Of a stretch of DNA of 64,000 nucleotides, positions 17,581-25,968 are shown one piece after another (positions within the stretch are counted from its first letter, which is position 1; every line of letters begins with the position of its first letter). A program made the translations under genes and the position numbers. Source of the DNA: Bacteroidota bacterium. GTDB lineage: Bacteria > Bacteroidota > Bacteroidia > Cytophagales > Cyclobacteriaceae. The notes beneath the pieces were generated by a model that was not told where the DNA came from, ran no database searches, and saw only the letters and a program-made list of their open reading frames with translations. The stretch is from the NCBI GenBank assembly GCA_018267215.1, contig JAFDYX010000025.1, positions 46,518-110,517 of the forward strand. Reading direction: 5' to 3'.

Positions 17581-18726
17581 ATGAAATTCGGCACAAAAGC
17601 AATACATGCTGGGGTTGAACCCGACCCCACCACAGGCGCCATCATGACGCCCATTTTTCAAACGTCAACGTATGTGCAAGAGTCTCCGGCCAAACACAAG
17701 GGCTATGCCTATGCCCGAGGGGCCAACCCCACGCGCAACCAGCTGCAAAAAAGTATAGCCGCATTAGAGAATGGAAAATTCGGATTGTGTTTTTCGTCCG
17801 GCATGGGTGCCACCGATGCGGTGCTCCGCCTGCTGAACCCGGGCGATGAGGTGATCACCAGCAACGATTTATATGGCGGCTCATACCGCTTGTTTACAAA
17901 GGTCTATGAACGGGTGGGCATCAAATTTCATTTTATAGATTTAACCGATGCAGTCAACGCGGAAAAATATATCAATGCTAAGACCAAATTATTTTGGATC
18001 GAAACTCCGTCTAATCCTTTGATGCGCATTATTGACATTGCCGCCTGCGTAAAAATTGCCAAGACACACCGTTGCCAAGTAGCGGTAGATAATACCTTTG
18101 CTTCACCATATCTTCAAAATCCGCTGGACTTAGGTGCAGATTTGGTGATGCACTCGGTAACAAAATACTTGGGCGGCCATAGCGATGTTATTATGGGGGC
18201 ATTGATAACAAACGATGAAAAACTACATCAGGATTTGGCGTTCATTGCCAACTCGTGCGGAGCCGTACCGGGGCCGCAAGATTCATTTTTAGTTTTGCGC
18301 GGAATAAAAACACTGCACCTGCGCATGGAGCGCCATTGCAGCAATGGAAAAAAAGTAGCCGAGTTTTTACGAAACCACCCCAAGGTGGGAAAAGTCTATT
18401 GGCCCGGCTTTGCCGACCACCCCAATCATGCCATTGCCAAAAAACAAATGCGCGACTTTGGCGGCATGCTTTCGTTCACCCTGAAAGATGATGATTTGAA
18501 CAAGGCAAAAAGGCTGATGGAAAGCGTGCAATTATTTTCGCTGGCCGAATCGCTTGGAGGCGTGGAGTCGCTCATCAACCACCCCGCTTCGATGACACAC
18601 GCCAGCATACCCAAAGAAGAACGGATGAAAAACGGTTTGAGCGATTCATTGATCAGGCTGAGTGTGGGTGTGGAAGATGCCGAAGATCTACTGGCCGATT
18701 TAGAGCAAGCTCTGCAAAAGGCATAA
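17581..18726 (+). CDS. Cys/Met metabolism PLP-dependent enzyme (cystathionine gamma-synthase/lyase family)
   Basis: The 381-residue enzyme covers the full family length. It has YARGANPTRNQLQ, SSGMGATDAVL, NDLYGGSYRLF, WIETPSNPLMRIIDI and DNTFASPYLQNPL. The PLP-binding Lys195 is in HSVTKYLGGHSD. Late motifs SLAESLGGVESL and RLSVGVEDAEDLL are also intact. Members perform gamma-synthase, gamma-lyase or beta-lyase reactions of trans-sulfuration, and sequence alone does not separate these. No other sulfur-metabolism genes are adjacent. Confidence 0.92.
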   Translation: MKFGTKAIHAGVEPDPTTGAIMTPIFQTSTYVQESPAKHKGYAYARGANPTRNQLQKSIAALENGKFGLCFSSGMGATDAVLRLLNPGDEVITSNDLYGGSYRLFTKVYERVGIKFHFIDLTDAVNAEKYINAKTKLFWIETPSNPLMRIIDIAACVKIAKTHRCQVAVDNTFASPYLQNPLDLGADLVMHSVTKYLGGHSDVIMGALITNDEKLHQDLAFIANSCGAVPGPQDSFLVLRGIKTLHLRMERHCSNGKKVAEFLRNHPKVGKVYWPGFADHPNHAIAKKQMRDFGGMLSFTLKDDDLNKAKRLMESVQLFSLAESLGGVESLINHPASMTHASIPKEERMKNGLSDSLIRLSVGVEDAEDLLADLEQALQKA

Positions 18727-18740
18727 ATTTTTAGATAGCG

Positions 18741-18771
18741 TTGGGTATTTAGGGCTAATCCACTAATATTG
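18741..18771 (+). promoter_or_regulatory. Probable promoter of tRNA-Asn (TTGG ... TAATATTG)
   Basis: TTGG at 18741 and TAATATTG at 18764-18771 (7 of 8 matches to TAnnTTTG) are 23 bp apart and end 11 bp before the tRNA. Position and spacing fit. Confidence 0.5.
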
Positions 18772-18782
18772 CACTCCCAAAT

Positions 18783-18856
18783 TCCTCCTTAGCTCAGCTG
18801 GTTAGAGCATCTGACTGTTAATCAGAGGGTCCTTGGTTCAAGTCCAAGAGGAGGAG
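18783..18856 (+). tRNA. tRNA-Asn (GTT)
   Basis: A full cloverleaf is visible. The acceptor stem is TCCTCCT/AGGAGGA and the D arm contains AGCTCAGCTGGTTAGAGC. The anticodon stem TCTGA/TCAGA has loop CTGTTAA (anticodon GTT), and the T arm is CTTGG/CCAAG with loop TTCAAGT. The discriminator is G, as expected for Asn. The 3' CCA is not encoded. Confidence 0.97.
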
Positions 18857-18867
18857 CTTTAAAATCA

Positions 18868-18895
18868 GGCAGTTACGATAGTAGCTGCCTTTTTT
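18868..18895 (+). terminator. Rho-independent terminator after tRNA-Asn
   Basis: GGCAGTTAC-gata-GTAGCTGCC forms a 9-bp stem (one G-T pair) followed by a run of six T. Confidence 0.85.
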
Positions 18896-18905
18896 ATTAC
18901 AGTTC

Positions 18906-19694
18906 TTAGGCTTCCGCCCGATAGGCGATCAATGAGGTGTCTTTAAGATGTACCAATTTTTTATTTTTAGACAATAGATTCATTGCCTTAAAAACATCTG
19001 CTGTGTCTTGTGTGCCCCGGTAGTCGTGCCATAAAATAATCCCATTGGGAGCCACCATATTAAACGCTTTTTCGCTATCGCTCAGCACATAAGAATAGGC
19101 GTGCGATCCATCTACGAAAATCAAATTCATTTGGTGTGCAAATGGCTTTTCGTCAAAATGTTTGCTGTCGCCAAACAACTGGGTAATTTTCTTTTCCTCG
19201 GGTGTGCCTGAATACAAAAAATTTATAAATGCCGACTCCGCCACAGCGTCATCTGTAGATTTTTTACTGTCGCCTGCACTCCGTTCGTAAGAATTGAGTT
19301 GGTCAGGCGCTAAGGTAATGGTTGTAATGCGGGCTTGGGTTGGCGAGTTCTTGGCCAATAGATAAGTGGTTTTGCCTGTGCAGGTGCCAAACTCAAAAAT
19401 CTGATCAGACTTCTTTGCCAAGGCCGAGAGTACCCACGCCTCCGTATCAGATGTGCCGCCCGGAACATGGAGGCTGCCACGCCCGATGAAATGAACCTCT
19501 GTAGCTAAGGTGGGGCCTAATTCATTGGTTTTGAAGATAGAATCAAATTCTTCAATGGAAATTTGGCGGATAGGCCATTTTCCGAAAAGACCTTGTTGTT
19601 TATACCGCTGCTTATACCGGCTGTATTTTTGCAATAACAAAATATTGATTGCCAGCAGTATGAAAATAAGGATCAACAAAAAGTAAGTAGACAT
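18906..19694 (-). CDS. Membrane-anchored class I SAM-dependent methyltransferase-like protein
   Basis: The 262-residue protein has one N-terminal membrane segment (residues 4-24) followed by a basic stretch. A Rossmann-type Methyltransf_24-like domain comes next: IFEFGTCTGKTTYLLAK (SAM site, about residue 98), LIFVDGSHAYSYVLSD and GIILWHDYRG. The last two motifs are shared with cephalosporin-hydroxylase-like and O-methyltransferase families. Substrate is unknown. Its stop lies 10 bp from the tRNA terminator on the opposite strand. Confidence 0.8.
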   Translation of the reverse strand: MSTYFLLILIFILLAINILLLQKYSRYKQRYKQQGLFGKWPIRQISIEEFDSIFKTNELGPTLATEVHFIGRGSLHVPGGTSDTEAWVLSALAKKSDQIFEFGTCTGKTTYLLAKNSPTQARITTITLAPDQLNSYERSAGDSKKSTDDAVAESAFINFLYSGTPEEKKITQLFGDSKHFDEKPFAHQMNLIFVDGSHAYSYVLSDSEKAFNMVAPNGIILWHDYRGTQDTADVFKAMNLLSKNKKLVHLKDTSLIAYRAEA

Positions 19695-19719
19695 AATAAT
19701 AGATTTAGCTGGTGTTAAA

Positions 19720-19760
19720 CAAAATAAAAACGAGGAGATTGTATATTATTCCCCTCGTTT
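19720..19760 (-). terminator. Rho-independent terminator after the H1-like gene, minus strand
   Basis: AAACGAGG (19728-19735) and CCTCGTTT (19753-19760) form an 8-bp stem; the minus-strand reading continues TTATTTTG. It separates the H1-like gene from the methyltransferase gene. Confidence 0.7.
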
Positions 19761-19802
19761 CAATAATAGCTAGATGATTTCTTTAAACCATTTTATCGTG
19801 CA

Positions 19803-20117
19803 TTACACCCCTGCTCCTTGTCCGGAATCAACTGATCCGGTGGGCGGAGGTTCAGGCATAGGCGTTGGTTCGGGCGTGGGTGACGGTGCAACGGGAGCCA
19901 CAGGGGCTATCTGCACCGGGGCTGCGGGCTTTTTAGCTACCGGTTTCTTTTTAGGAGCAGCTTTCTTTTTGGGAGCGGCTTTCTTCACTACTTTCTTCGC
20001 AGCTTTTTTTACTTTTTTAGCTGCTTTTTTTACCACCTTTTTTTTGGCGGCTTTCTTTACTGTTTTTTTGGCTTTGGCTTTTCCTTTCTTGGCGGTTTTT
20101 TTTGCTTTCTTTGCCAT
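19803..20117 (-). CDS. Histone H1-like lysine/alanine-rich DNA-binding protein
   Basis: The 104-residue protein has about 65 residues built from KKAAKK, KKVVKK and KKAAPKKK repeats, like the C-terminal tail of eukaryotic H1 and bacterial HC1/HctB proteins. A Pro/Ala-rich tail with several Glu (about 70-104) follows. It probably binds and condenses DNA non-specifically. The opposite strand is open over the same stretch only because of the biased codons. The gene has its own terminator and a 240-bp upstream region shared divergently with recA. Confidence 0.85.
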   Translation of the reverse strand: MAKKAKKTAKKGKAKAKKTVKKAAKKKVVKKAAKKVKKAAKKVVKKAAPKKKAAPKKKPVAKKPAAPVQIAPVAPVAPSPTPEPTPMPEPPPTGSVDSGQGAGV

Positions 20118-20357
20118 GTTACAATAGTTTAATGTTTGATGTACAGATTTAGGTTTTCGAGGATTTTTTAAAAATCATTCTGAAATTTAAGTAAAAGAGT
20201 TTGTACTTGAGACGTGAATAGAAGAAAAAATTCCATTTACAGAAAGTAACAAATAGCCGGATAGTTCAGGCGGTTAAAACATAGTGGCAATAAAAAGTAA
20301 CACATTTTTGGTTTTTAGCAAAATACTAAATAATTTAGCATTTAATTAAAAAAATTT

Positions 20358-21383
20358 ATGATCCCAGATGCAAAAGAAAAACTGAAAGCCCTTCAATTAA
20401 CGATTGATAAGCTTGAAAAAACTTACGGCAAAGGCACCGTAATGAAACTGAGCGATGAAAAGATTATGGATGTGCCGGCCATTTCCACCGGCTCGCTTGG
20501 GTTAGATATAGCCCTGGGCATTGGGGGCATACCCCGCGGCCGTGTAACTGAAATTTATGGGCCTGAGTCGTCAGGCAAAACAACACTGACGATGCACATG
20601 ATAGCCGAAGCGCAAAAAAAAGGAGGGCTGGCAGCTTTTATTGATGCTGAGCATGCATTCGATAAATCGTATGCCGAAAAACTGGGCATTGATACAGAGA
20701 ATTTGCTGATCTCGCAACCGGATAATGGAGAGCAGGCATTGGAGATTGCCGAACACCTCATCCGATCCGGTGCCATAGATATTATTGTGATAGACTCGGT
20801 GGCAGCCCTTGTACCTAAGGGCGAATTGGAAGGCGAGATGGGCGAAAGTAAAATGGGTCTGCAAGCCCGCCTGATGTCGCAGGCATTGCGTAAGCTAACG
20901 GGCACTATCAACAAAACAGGCTGTGCTTGTATATTCATCAACCAACTACGCGAAAAGATTGGAGTGATGTTCGGCAACCCCGAAACCACCACCGGGGGAA
21001 ATGCACTGAAGTTTTATGCCTCCGTCAGGCTCGACATCCGCAGGATCGGACAGATTAAAGAATCATCAGACGACATTACCGGAAACCGGGTAAAAGTAAA
21101 GGTGGTAAAAAACAAAGTAGCTCCTCCTTTTAAAGTAGTAGAGTTTGATATTATGTATGGAAGAGGGATTTCTAAATCTGGCGAGATTGTGGACTTGGGT
21201 GTAGAGTTGAATGTCATTCAAAAATCTGGATCATGGTTTTCGTACAACGGCAATAAATTAGGCCAAGGGCGCGATGCCGTGAAACAACTGATTGAAGACA
21301 ACCCCGAGCTAATGGACGAACTGGAAAAGAAAATCAAAGAAAAAATGGCGGGGGGCGAAGAAGCGAAGAAAGATGATAACTAA
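20358..21383 (+). CDS. recA: Recombinase RecA
   Basis: The 341-residue protein has the Walker A motif GPESSGKTT near residue 66 and [17 protein letters not shown] (Walker B). The L1/L2 regions are [21 protein letters not shown] and the [31 protein letters not shown] segment. It catalyses homologous strand exchange and normally supports the SOS response. No LexA-type palindrome was recognised in the 240 bp upstream. The AT-rich leader ends in an A-run just before the ATG. A terminator follows. Confidence 0.98.
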   Translation: MIPDAKEKLKALQLTIDKLEKTYGKGTVMKLSDEKIMDVPAISTGSLGLDIALGIGGIPRGRVTEIYGPESSGKTTLTMHMIAEAQKKGGLAAFIDAEHAFDKSYAEKLGIDTENLLISQPDNGEQALEIAEHLIRSGAIDIIVIDSVAALVPKGELEGEMGESKMGLQARLMSQALRKLTGTINKTGCACIFINQLREKIGVMFGNPETTTGGNALKFYASVRLDIRRIGQIKESSDDITGNRVKVKVVKNKVAPPFKVVEFDIMYGRGISKSGEIVDLGVELNVIQKSGSWFSYNGNKLGQGRDAVKQLIEDNPELMDELEKKIKEKMAGGEEAKKDDN

Positions 21384-21412
21384 ATTTTTAGATTTAGAAT
21401 AAAAAGCAATTG

Positions 21413-21440
21413 AAAAGGCCATTGAAAAGTGGCCTTTTAC
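21413..21440 (+). terminator. Rho-independent terminator after recA
   Basis: AAAAGGCCA (21413-21421) and TGGCCTTTT (21430-21438) form a 9-bp stem with an 8-nt loop, followed by ACTTTA. The poly-T is inside the stem, and the A-run on the left arm makes it potentially bidirectional. Confidence 0.8.
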
Positions 21441-21523
21441 TTTATACCTTCTAGAGGGATAGAAGTATGCTTTCTGAAAAATGATTAATTTTATTGGAAT
21501 CAATTTTTTAAAAACTCAAACGA

Positions 21524-24500
21524 ATGAAAAAATTTCGACACTTTCTGTTTTTTGGACTGGTTTTAGGAACAATAGGGACTTGGGCACAGGCCAAGTACGA
21601 CAAGATGGTGAAGTCGGCAGAAACAGCCTATGAGGTGGGCGATTACAAAAAGGCTATCTCCAACATAGAAAAACTGAAAAGCAAAGCGTTTAAAAAACTC
21701 GGACAGCAAAATCAATATACCCCTATTTATTATTTATACCTGGCCAAATATCAATTGGCATCTGGCAGGTTAAAAGATTTTGAAACCAATATAGACCTGG
21801 CCATTTCATCGAGTGTTGTTAACTATAAAGAAAACAGCGAGAAGCACGGCCAGCTGCTGATGAACATAGCAGAACTGCATATACTCAATGGCTCGTACAG
21901 CAGAGCTCTCGATTTTTTAGGTATTGCCCAAAAAGTGTTGAACGCAGGGGCATGGATGTCGGATGCCAATAAAGCACGCATCAGTTTATTGCAGGCAGAA
22001 GCTGAAACCGGGCAAGGGTATTACAACGAGTCACTAGAAACATTGAAAGAGGCAGAAAAATATTTTTCGGGCCGGGCAGTAAAACAAGAAAGCTATGTTG
22101 ACGAAAAAGGGAATTTAAAAAGCAGGCGTGTGCCCGATGATGAACTGAAAGTTCGCTATCAGGAATATGCCCGGTGGATGACAGATCAGGCTAATGTTTA
22201 TCGCAAACAGGGCAGTTACGATACTGCTGATGCCAGCTTCTCTAAAACATCCGACTGGATCAGAAAAAATTTGGGTAGAGATAACCTGGCCTTTGCCTAC
22301 AATCAATTTTTGTACACCAATTGGTCTATCGAGAACGGATTGCAACTAGACCGCGATTTTTTAAAAGGCACCGGCTACGATGAAGCACTCAATAATTTAA
22401 AATCTTCGCATAAGCCCTCCCATTACTTGGCAGTCAGTATTTATGAAGAGTACTTAAAACGCTTGCTGTTACAGGGTAGCACAGCACGTTACCAAAATGT
22501 AAAGCTTGAGTTCGAAAAAATGATCAACAAAAGTTACAAAGGAAGCATTTATTCTGTCAGGCTGAAGGCGGTAGAGTTTGAAGCCAAAGCAGATAAAAAT
22601 AAGATCAAGAACTTAGAGTTTGATGCCAATAAATTGCTGGTTGATAATAAAGAATTACCCCACAACAATCTGGTTACCGTGCGTGTGCTCGAGTTTTTAT
22701 ATGAGCTTGCAGTATATAAAAAAGATTATGCCGGAGCAGAAAAATATATGACAGATATGGTAGCCATTAAGGCCGACCTGTATGGAGACGATGCACCAGA
22801 AACGCATTTGCAGCGGGTAAAACTTGCCAATTTTTATCTGGATTATACCAACAAAATAGCTGAGGCCGGAAAAATCTACACAGAGAGCTTTATAAAAAAA
22901 GTACAGCCTCAAATTAATATCCGCCATAAAGATATGCTGGATATTCTCAATCACTTGGCTAATTATTATGAGTTGACGGACAACTACGATGCAGCTATGG
23001 CTGCGGTAAGCAAAGCCAAGTACGCAGCCCAGAAGAAATTTGATAACAAAGATCCGTTATATGCGGTAGAGTTGACACAAAATGCCAAGCTGCAACTTAA
23101 AATAGGCAAGTATGAAGAGGCAGAAGAGAATCTCAATGCTTCGCTTAAAATTTTAGAAGACTACCGAAAAGATGAAGACAAGAAAGGTTTTTTGGTAGAT
23201 GCCATCCAAACACAAGCAGCACTATACGGGATCAAAGGATTATTTGACGAAGCAGAAGACAACCTGGATCGGGCAGCCAAAATAATTTCGAGAGCTAACC
23301 GGATTGATGTAGTAGATGAGTCGATAACGGCTCGCGAACTGGCTTCGCTGTTTATACAGTTAGGCCGATATGAAGACACAAAAAAATTATTGACAGATTT
23401 AATTTCACAATCTGAAAAAATTTATGGCCGCGATGCCTCGCGCCTGATTGACCCGCTGGTGAACATGGGAAGACTTTCATTAGCCAAAGGCGATTATACT
23501 GAAACAGGTAAGCTAATTGCCCGGGCTTCACAAATAGCCCGTACAGTATATGGAGACAAATCAACTAAAACAGCACAGGTGCAGTTGCTGGCAGGCGATT
23601 TAGACCTTATCATAGGCGATTATGACAAAGCCGAAGATAATTTTACCAAAGCCATGCAAAGCCAGGAAAAACAATTTGGCCACAACCATATTGAAGTAGC
23701 TAAATCGCTGGCTCGTCTGGCGCTGACCAAATTTTATAAAGGCGACCCGACTGATGGCGTAGAAAAAATGATGGTGGATGCGCAGAAAATTTTAGGCGAA
23801 CGCTTGGGCAAAGACAACCCGCAATATGCAGAGATATTGAAAAAAATAGCCATCGTTAATATCGCACAGAAAGATTATTCGGTGGCATTCAGCTCGCTGA
23901 CACAGGCAGAAAATATCTGGCGCACCAAAACAGGCAGCAAAAACAATATTAATGCCGCCAGCATATACACATTAACAGGCGATGTGTATTATCAAATGAA
24001 GAATTATCCTAAAGCAGAAGAATTTTATAATAGCGCCAAAAAGATTTATGAAAGTTATTTCAGCCGGCAGCACCCCGAGTATGTTAAAATATTATCGAAG
24101 ATGGCAAAGGTGTACTACATGGAGAAAGATTATAAGCGCTCGAAACGAAATATCGAGGAGGCGCTGAATGACTACGACCAGTTCATCAAACAATATTTCC
24201 CGGCTTTGAGCGAACGGGAAAAGGCCAAATACTGGAATACCATTAAAACAGATTTTGAATTTTACAACACACTGGCTTTTGGTCAAATAGAAGATTTTCG
24301 AGATTTGTCGGGGAAAGTGTATAACTATCAGTTGCTGACTAAAGCACTTTTGCTGAGTTCTTCTATAAAAATGCGCGAACGCATACAGAACAGCAATGAT
24401 GAAAAACTAAAAGCCACTTATAACGATTGGCTGCAGAAGAAAGAACTTCTGACCAATGCGCTCTCCATGAGCACTCAGCAATTGTTGCAAAACAACATTG

Positions 24501-25744
24501 ATCCGTTATTGTTAAGTGCTGACGTAGAAAAATTGGAAAAAGAACTAAGCGAAAAATCTGAACTGTTTGGACAAAGCTTTGATAATAAAAAAATTACTTA
24601 CGAGAATGTGCAAAAATCAATAGGCAAAAACGATGTGGCTGTAGAAATAGTGCGCTACCGTTATTTTGACCACGACTTTACCGATTCCATTATATATGTG
24701 GCTGTATATGTTAAAAATGATAATGCACGTCCTAAAGTGATACAACTTGGCAATGGCCGCAATATGGAGGGCAGGTATTTCCATTACTTCCGAAATTGCA
24801 TTATCAATCACGTGGCCGATCAATATTCTTATAAAATTTTCTGGGAGCCGATTCAAAAAGAAATAGGACAGTATGCCACTATTTTTTTATCGCCCGATGG
24901 GGTTTATAACTTAATCAATCTGGAGTCCGTCCCCACACCGGATGGCAAGTATGTCATTGATAATTCCAATATAGTTATTGTAAGCAATACAAAAGACCTG
25001 TACCTGAGAAGAATAAAATCACGAGCACAGGCCTCCAACACGGCTACCATGTTTGGCAACCCTAAGTTTTACATGGAGGCATCGGCAAACCGAACCATAG
25101 CCGACCTGCCCGGCACGGAAAAAGAAGTGAATGAATTGAAAGAACTGCTCAAACAAAGAGGGTGGAAGACGAATGAATATACAGAAGTAGCTGCCTCTGA
25201 AGAGCAAGTGAAAGAACTGGAGAGCCCTAAAATATTCCACATTGCCACACACGGGTTTGCTTCTTCGATAGCTACCGAAGATGACGCGAGACAAATGACT
25301 CAGAGCGAGGCACAACTTACCGAAAACCCTCTCCTGAAAACAGGCCTTTTGTTAAAAGGAGCGGGAGACCTGCTGAATGAGACGAGATATAATTTTAACA
25401 TGACCAACGGTATCCTTACCGCCTACGAAGCCATGAGCCTCAACCTCGATAAAACTGATTTAGTGGTGCTCAGCGCCTGCGAAACCGGCTTAGGCGAAGT
25501 GTCCAGCGGTGAAGGCGTATATGGGTTGCAGCGCGCCTTTCTGGTGGCCGGAGCAAAAGTGCTCATCATGAGTATGTTTAAAGTAGATGATGAGGCAACA
25601 CAAAAGCTGATGCTGAATTTTTATAAAAAATGGCTTGTGAGCGGCAACCTACGACAGAGCTTCATTGATGCAAAAAAAGAATTGCGTACGGAATATCCTT
25701 CTCCGATATTCTGGGGAGCGTTTATGATGATTGGGCTGGAGTGA
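21524..25744 (+). CDS. Exported TPR-CHAT protease-like protein
   Basis: The 1406-residue protein has a signal peptide ending TIGTWAQ. Roughly 1000 residues of TPR-type helical repeats follow, for example YTLTGDVYYQMKNYPKAEEF, then a coiled region. A C-terminal CHAT domain (about 1080-1406) ends the protein. CHAT catalytic residues are present: His1243 in HIATHGF and Cys1319 in LSACETGLGEVSSGEGVYGLQ. CHAT domains are caspase-like cysteine peptidases, usually tied to TPR sensors. This one is predicted to act outside the cytoplasm. It is followed 224 bp later by three genes for exported proteins, which could be substrates, but that is inference. Confidence 0.92.
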   Translation: MKKFRHFLFFGLVLGTIGTWAQAKYDKMVKSAETAYEVGDYKKAISNIEKLKSKAFKKLGQQNQYTPIYYLYLAKYQLASGRLKDFETNIDLAISSSVVNYKENSEKHGQLLMNIAELHILNGSYSRALDFLGIAQKVLNAGAWMSDANKARISLLQAEAETGQGYYNESLETLKEAEKYFSGRAVKQESYVDEKGNLKSRRVPDDELKVRYQEYARWMTDQANVYRKQGSYDTADASFSKTSDWIRKNLGRDNLAFAYNQFLYTNWSIENGLQLDRDFLKGTGYDEALNNLKSSHKPSHYLAVSIYEEYLKRLLLQGSTARYQNVKLEFEKMINKSYKGSIYSVRLKAVEFEAKADKNKIKNLEFDANKLLVDNKELPHNNLVTVRVLEFLYELAVYKKDYAGAEKYMTDMVAIKADLYGDDAPETHLQRVKLANFYLDYTNKIAEAGKIYTESFIKKVQPQINIRHKDMLDILNHLANYYELTDNYDAAMAAVSKAKYAAQKKFDNKDPLYAVELTQNAKLQLKIGKYEEAEENLNASLKILEDYRKDEDKKGFLVDAIQTQAALYGIKGLFDEAEDNLDRAAKIISRANRIDVVDESITARELASLFIQLGRYEDTKKLLTDLISQSEKIYGRDASRLIDPLVNMGRLSLAKGDYTETGKLIARASQIARTVYGDKSTKTAQVQLLAGDLDLIIGDYDKAEDNFTKAMQSQEKQFGHNHIEVAKSLARLALTKFYKGDPTDGVEKMMVDAQKILGERLGKDNPQYAEILKKIAIVNIAQKDYSVAFSSLTQAENIWRTKTGSKNNINAASIYTLTGDVYYQMKNYPKAEEFYNSAKKIYESYFSRQHPEYVKILSKMAKVYYMEKDYKRSKRNIEEALNDYDQFIKQYFPALSEREKAKYWNTIKTDFEFYNTLAFGQIEDFRDLSGKVYNYQLLTKALLLSSSIKMRERIQNSNDEKLKATYNDWLQKKELLTNALSMSTQQLLQNNIDPLLLSADVEKLEKELSEKSELFGQSFDNKKITYENVQKSIGKNDVAVEIVRYRYFDHDFTDSIIYVAVYVKNDNARPKVIQLGNGRNMEGRYFHYFRNCIINHVADQYSYKIFWEPIQKEIGQYATIFLSPDGVYNLINLESVPTPDGKYVIDNSNIVIVSNTKDLYLRRIKSRAQASNTATMFGNPKFYMEASANRTIADLPGTEKEVNELKELLKQRGWKTNEYTEVAASEEQVKELESPKIFHIATHGFASSIATEDDARQMTQSEAQLTENPLLKTGLLLKGAGDLLNETRYNFNMTNGILTAYEAMSLNLDKTDLVVLSACETGLGEVSSGEGVYGLQRAFLVAGAKVLIMSMFKVDDEATQKLMLNFYKKWLVSGNLRQSFIDAKKELRTEYPSPIFWGAFMMIGLE

Positions 25745-25781
25745 TCACAACATAGAGATGACCGGGGTGGGAGCGAAAACT

Positions 25782-25800
25782 TCAGTTATGCTATAACTGA
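25782..25800. other. Perfect 8-bp inverted repeat TCAGTTAT-gct-ATAACTGA
   Basis: It lies 38 bp after the CHAT gene stop. A run of eight T follows, but only after a 14-nt gap, so a standard terminator is doubtful. It could be a processing hairpin or a weak terminator. The rest of 25745-25968 shows nothing recognisable. Confidence 0.45.
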
Positions 25801-25968
25801 CAACCTGTGTAATTTTTTTTACAGAACCACCAGTAGCCTCAAAAAATGTTTGTGGGTGTAAGTTCAAGACAGGCAACTGTAAAGATTGCGAGCAACAATT
25901 AAACTATTCAGATCGTTATATTGTCTAACATCGACAACCTCATAACGAGGCATTAAAACAGAATAAAT

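Noticed and set aside
19774-20127. Plus-strand frame opposite the H1-like gene
   Set aside because: It is open only because the opposite strand encodes Lys/Ala repeats; the product is a Phe/Ala low-complexity shadow.
20118-20357. A LexA/SOS box upstream of recA
   Set aside because: No clear palindrome of a known LexA type was found in the AT-rich leader.
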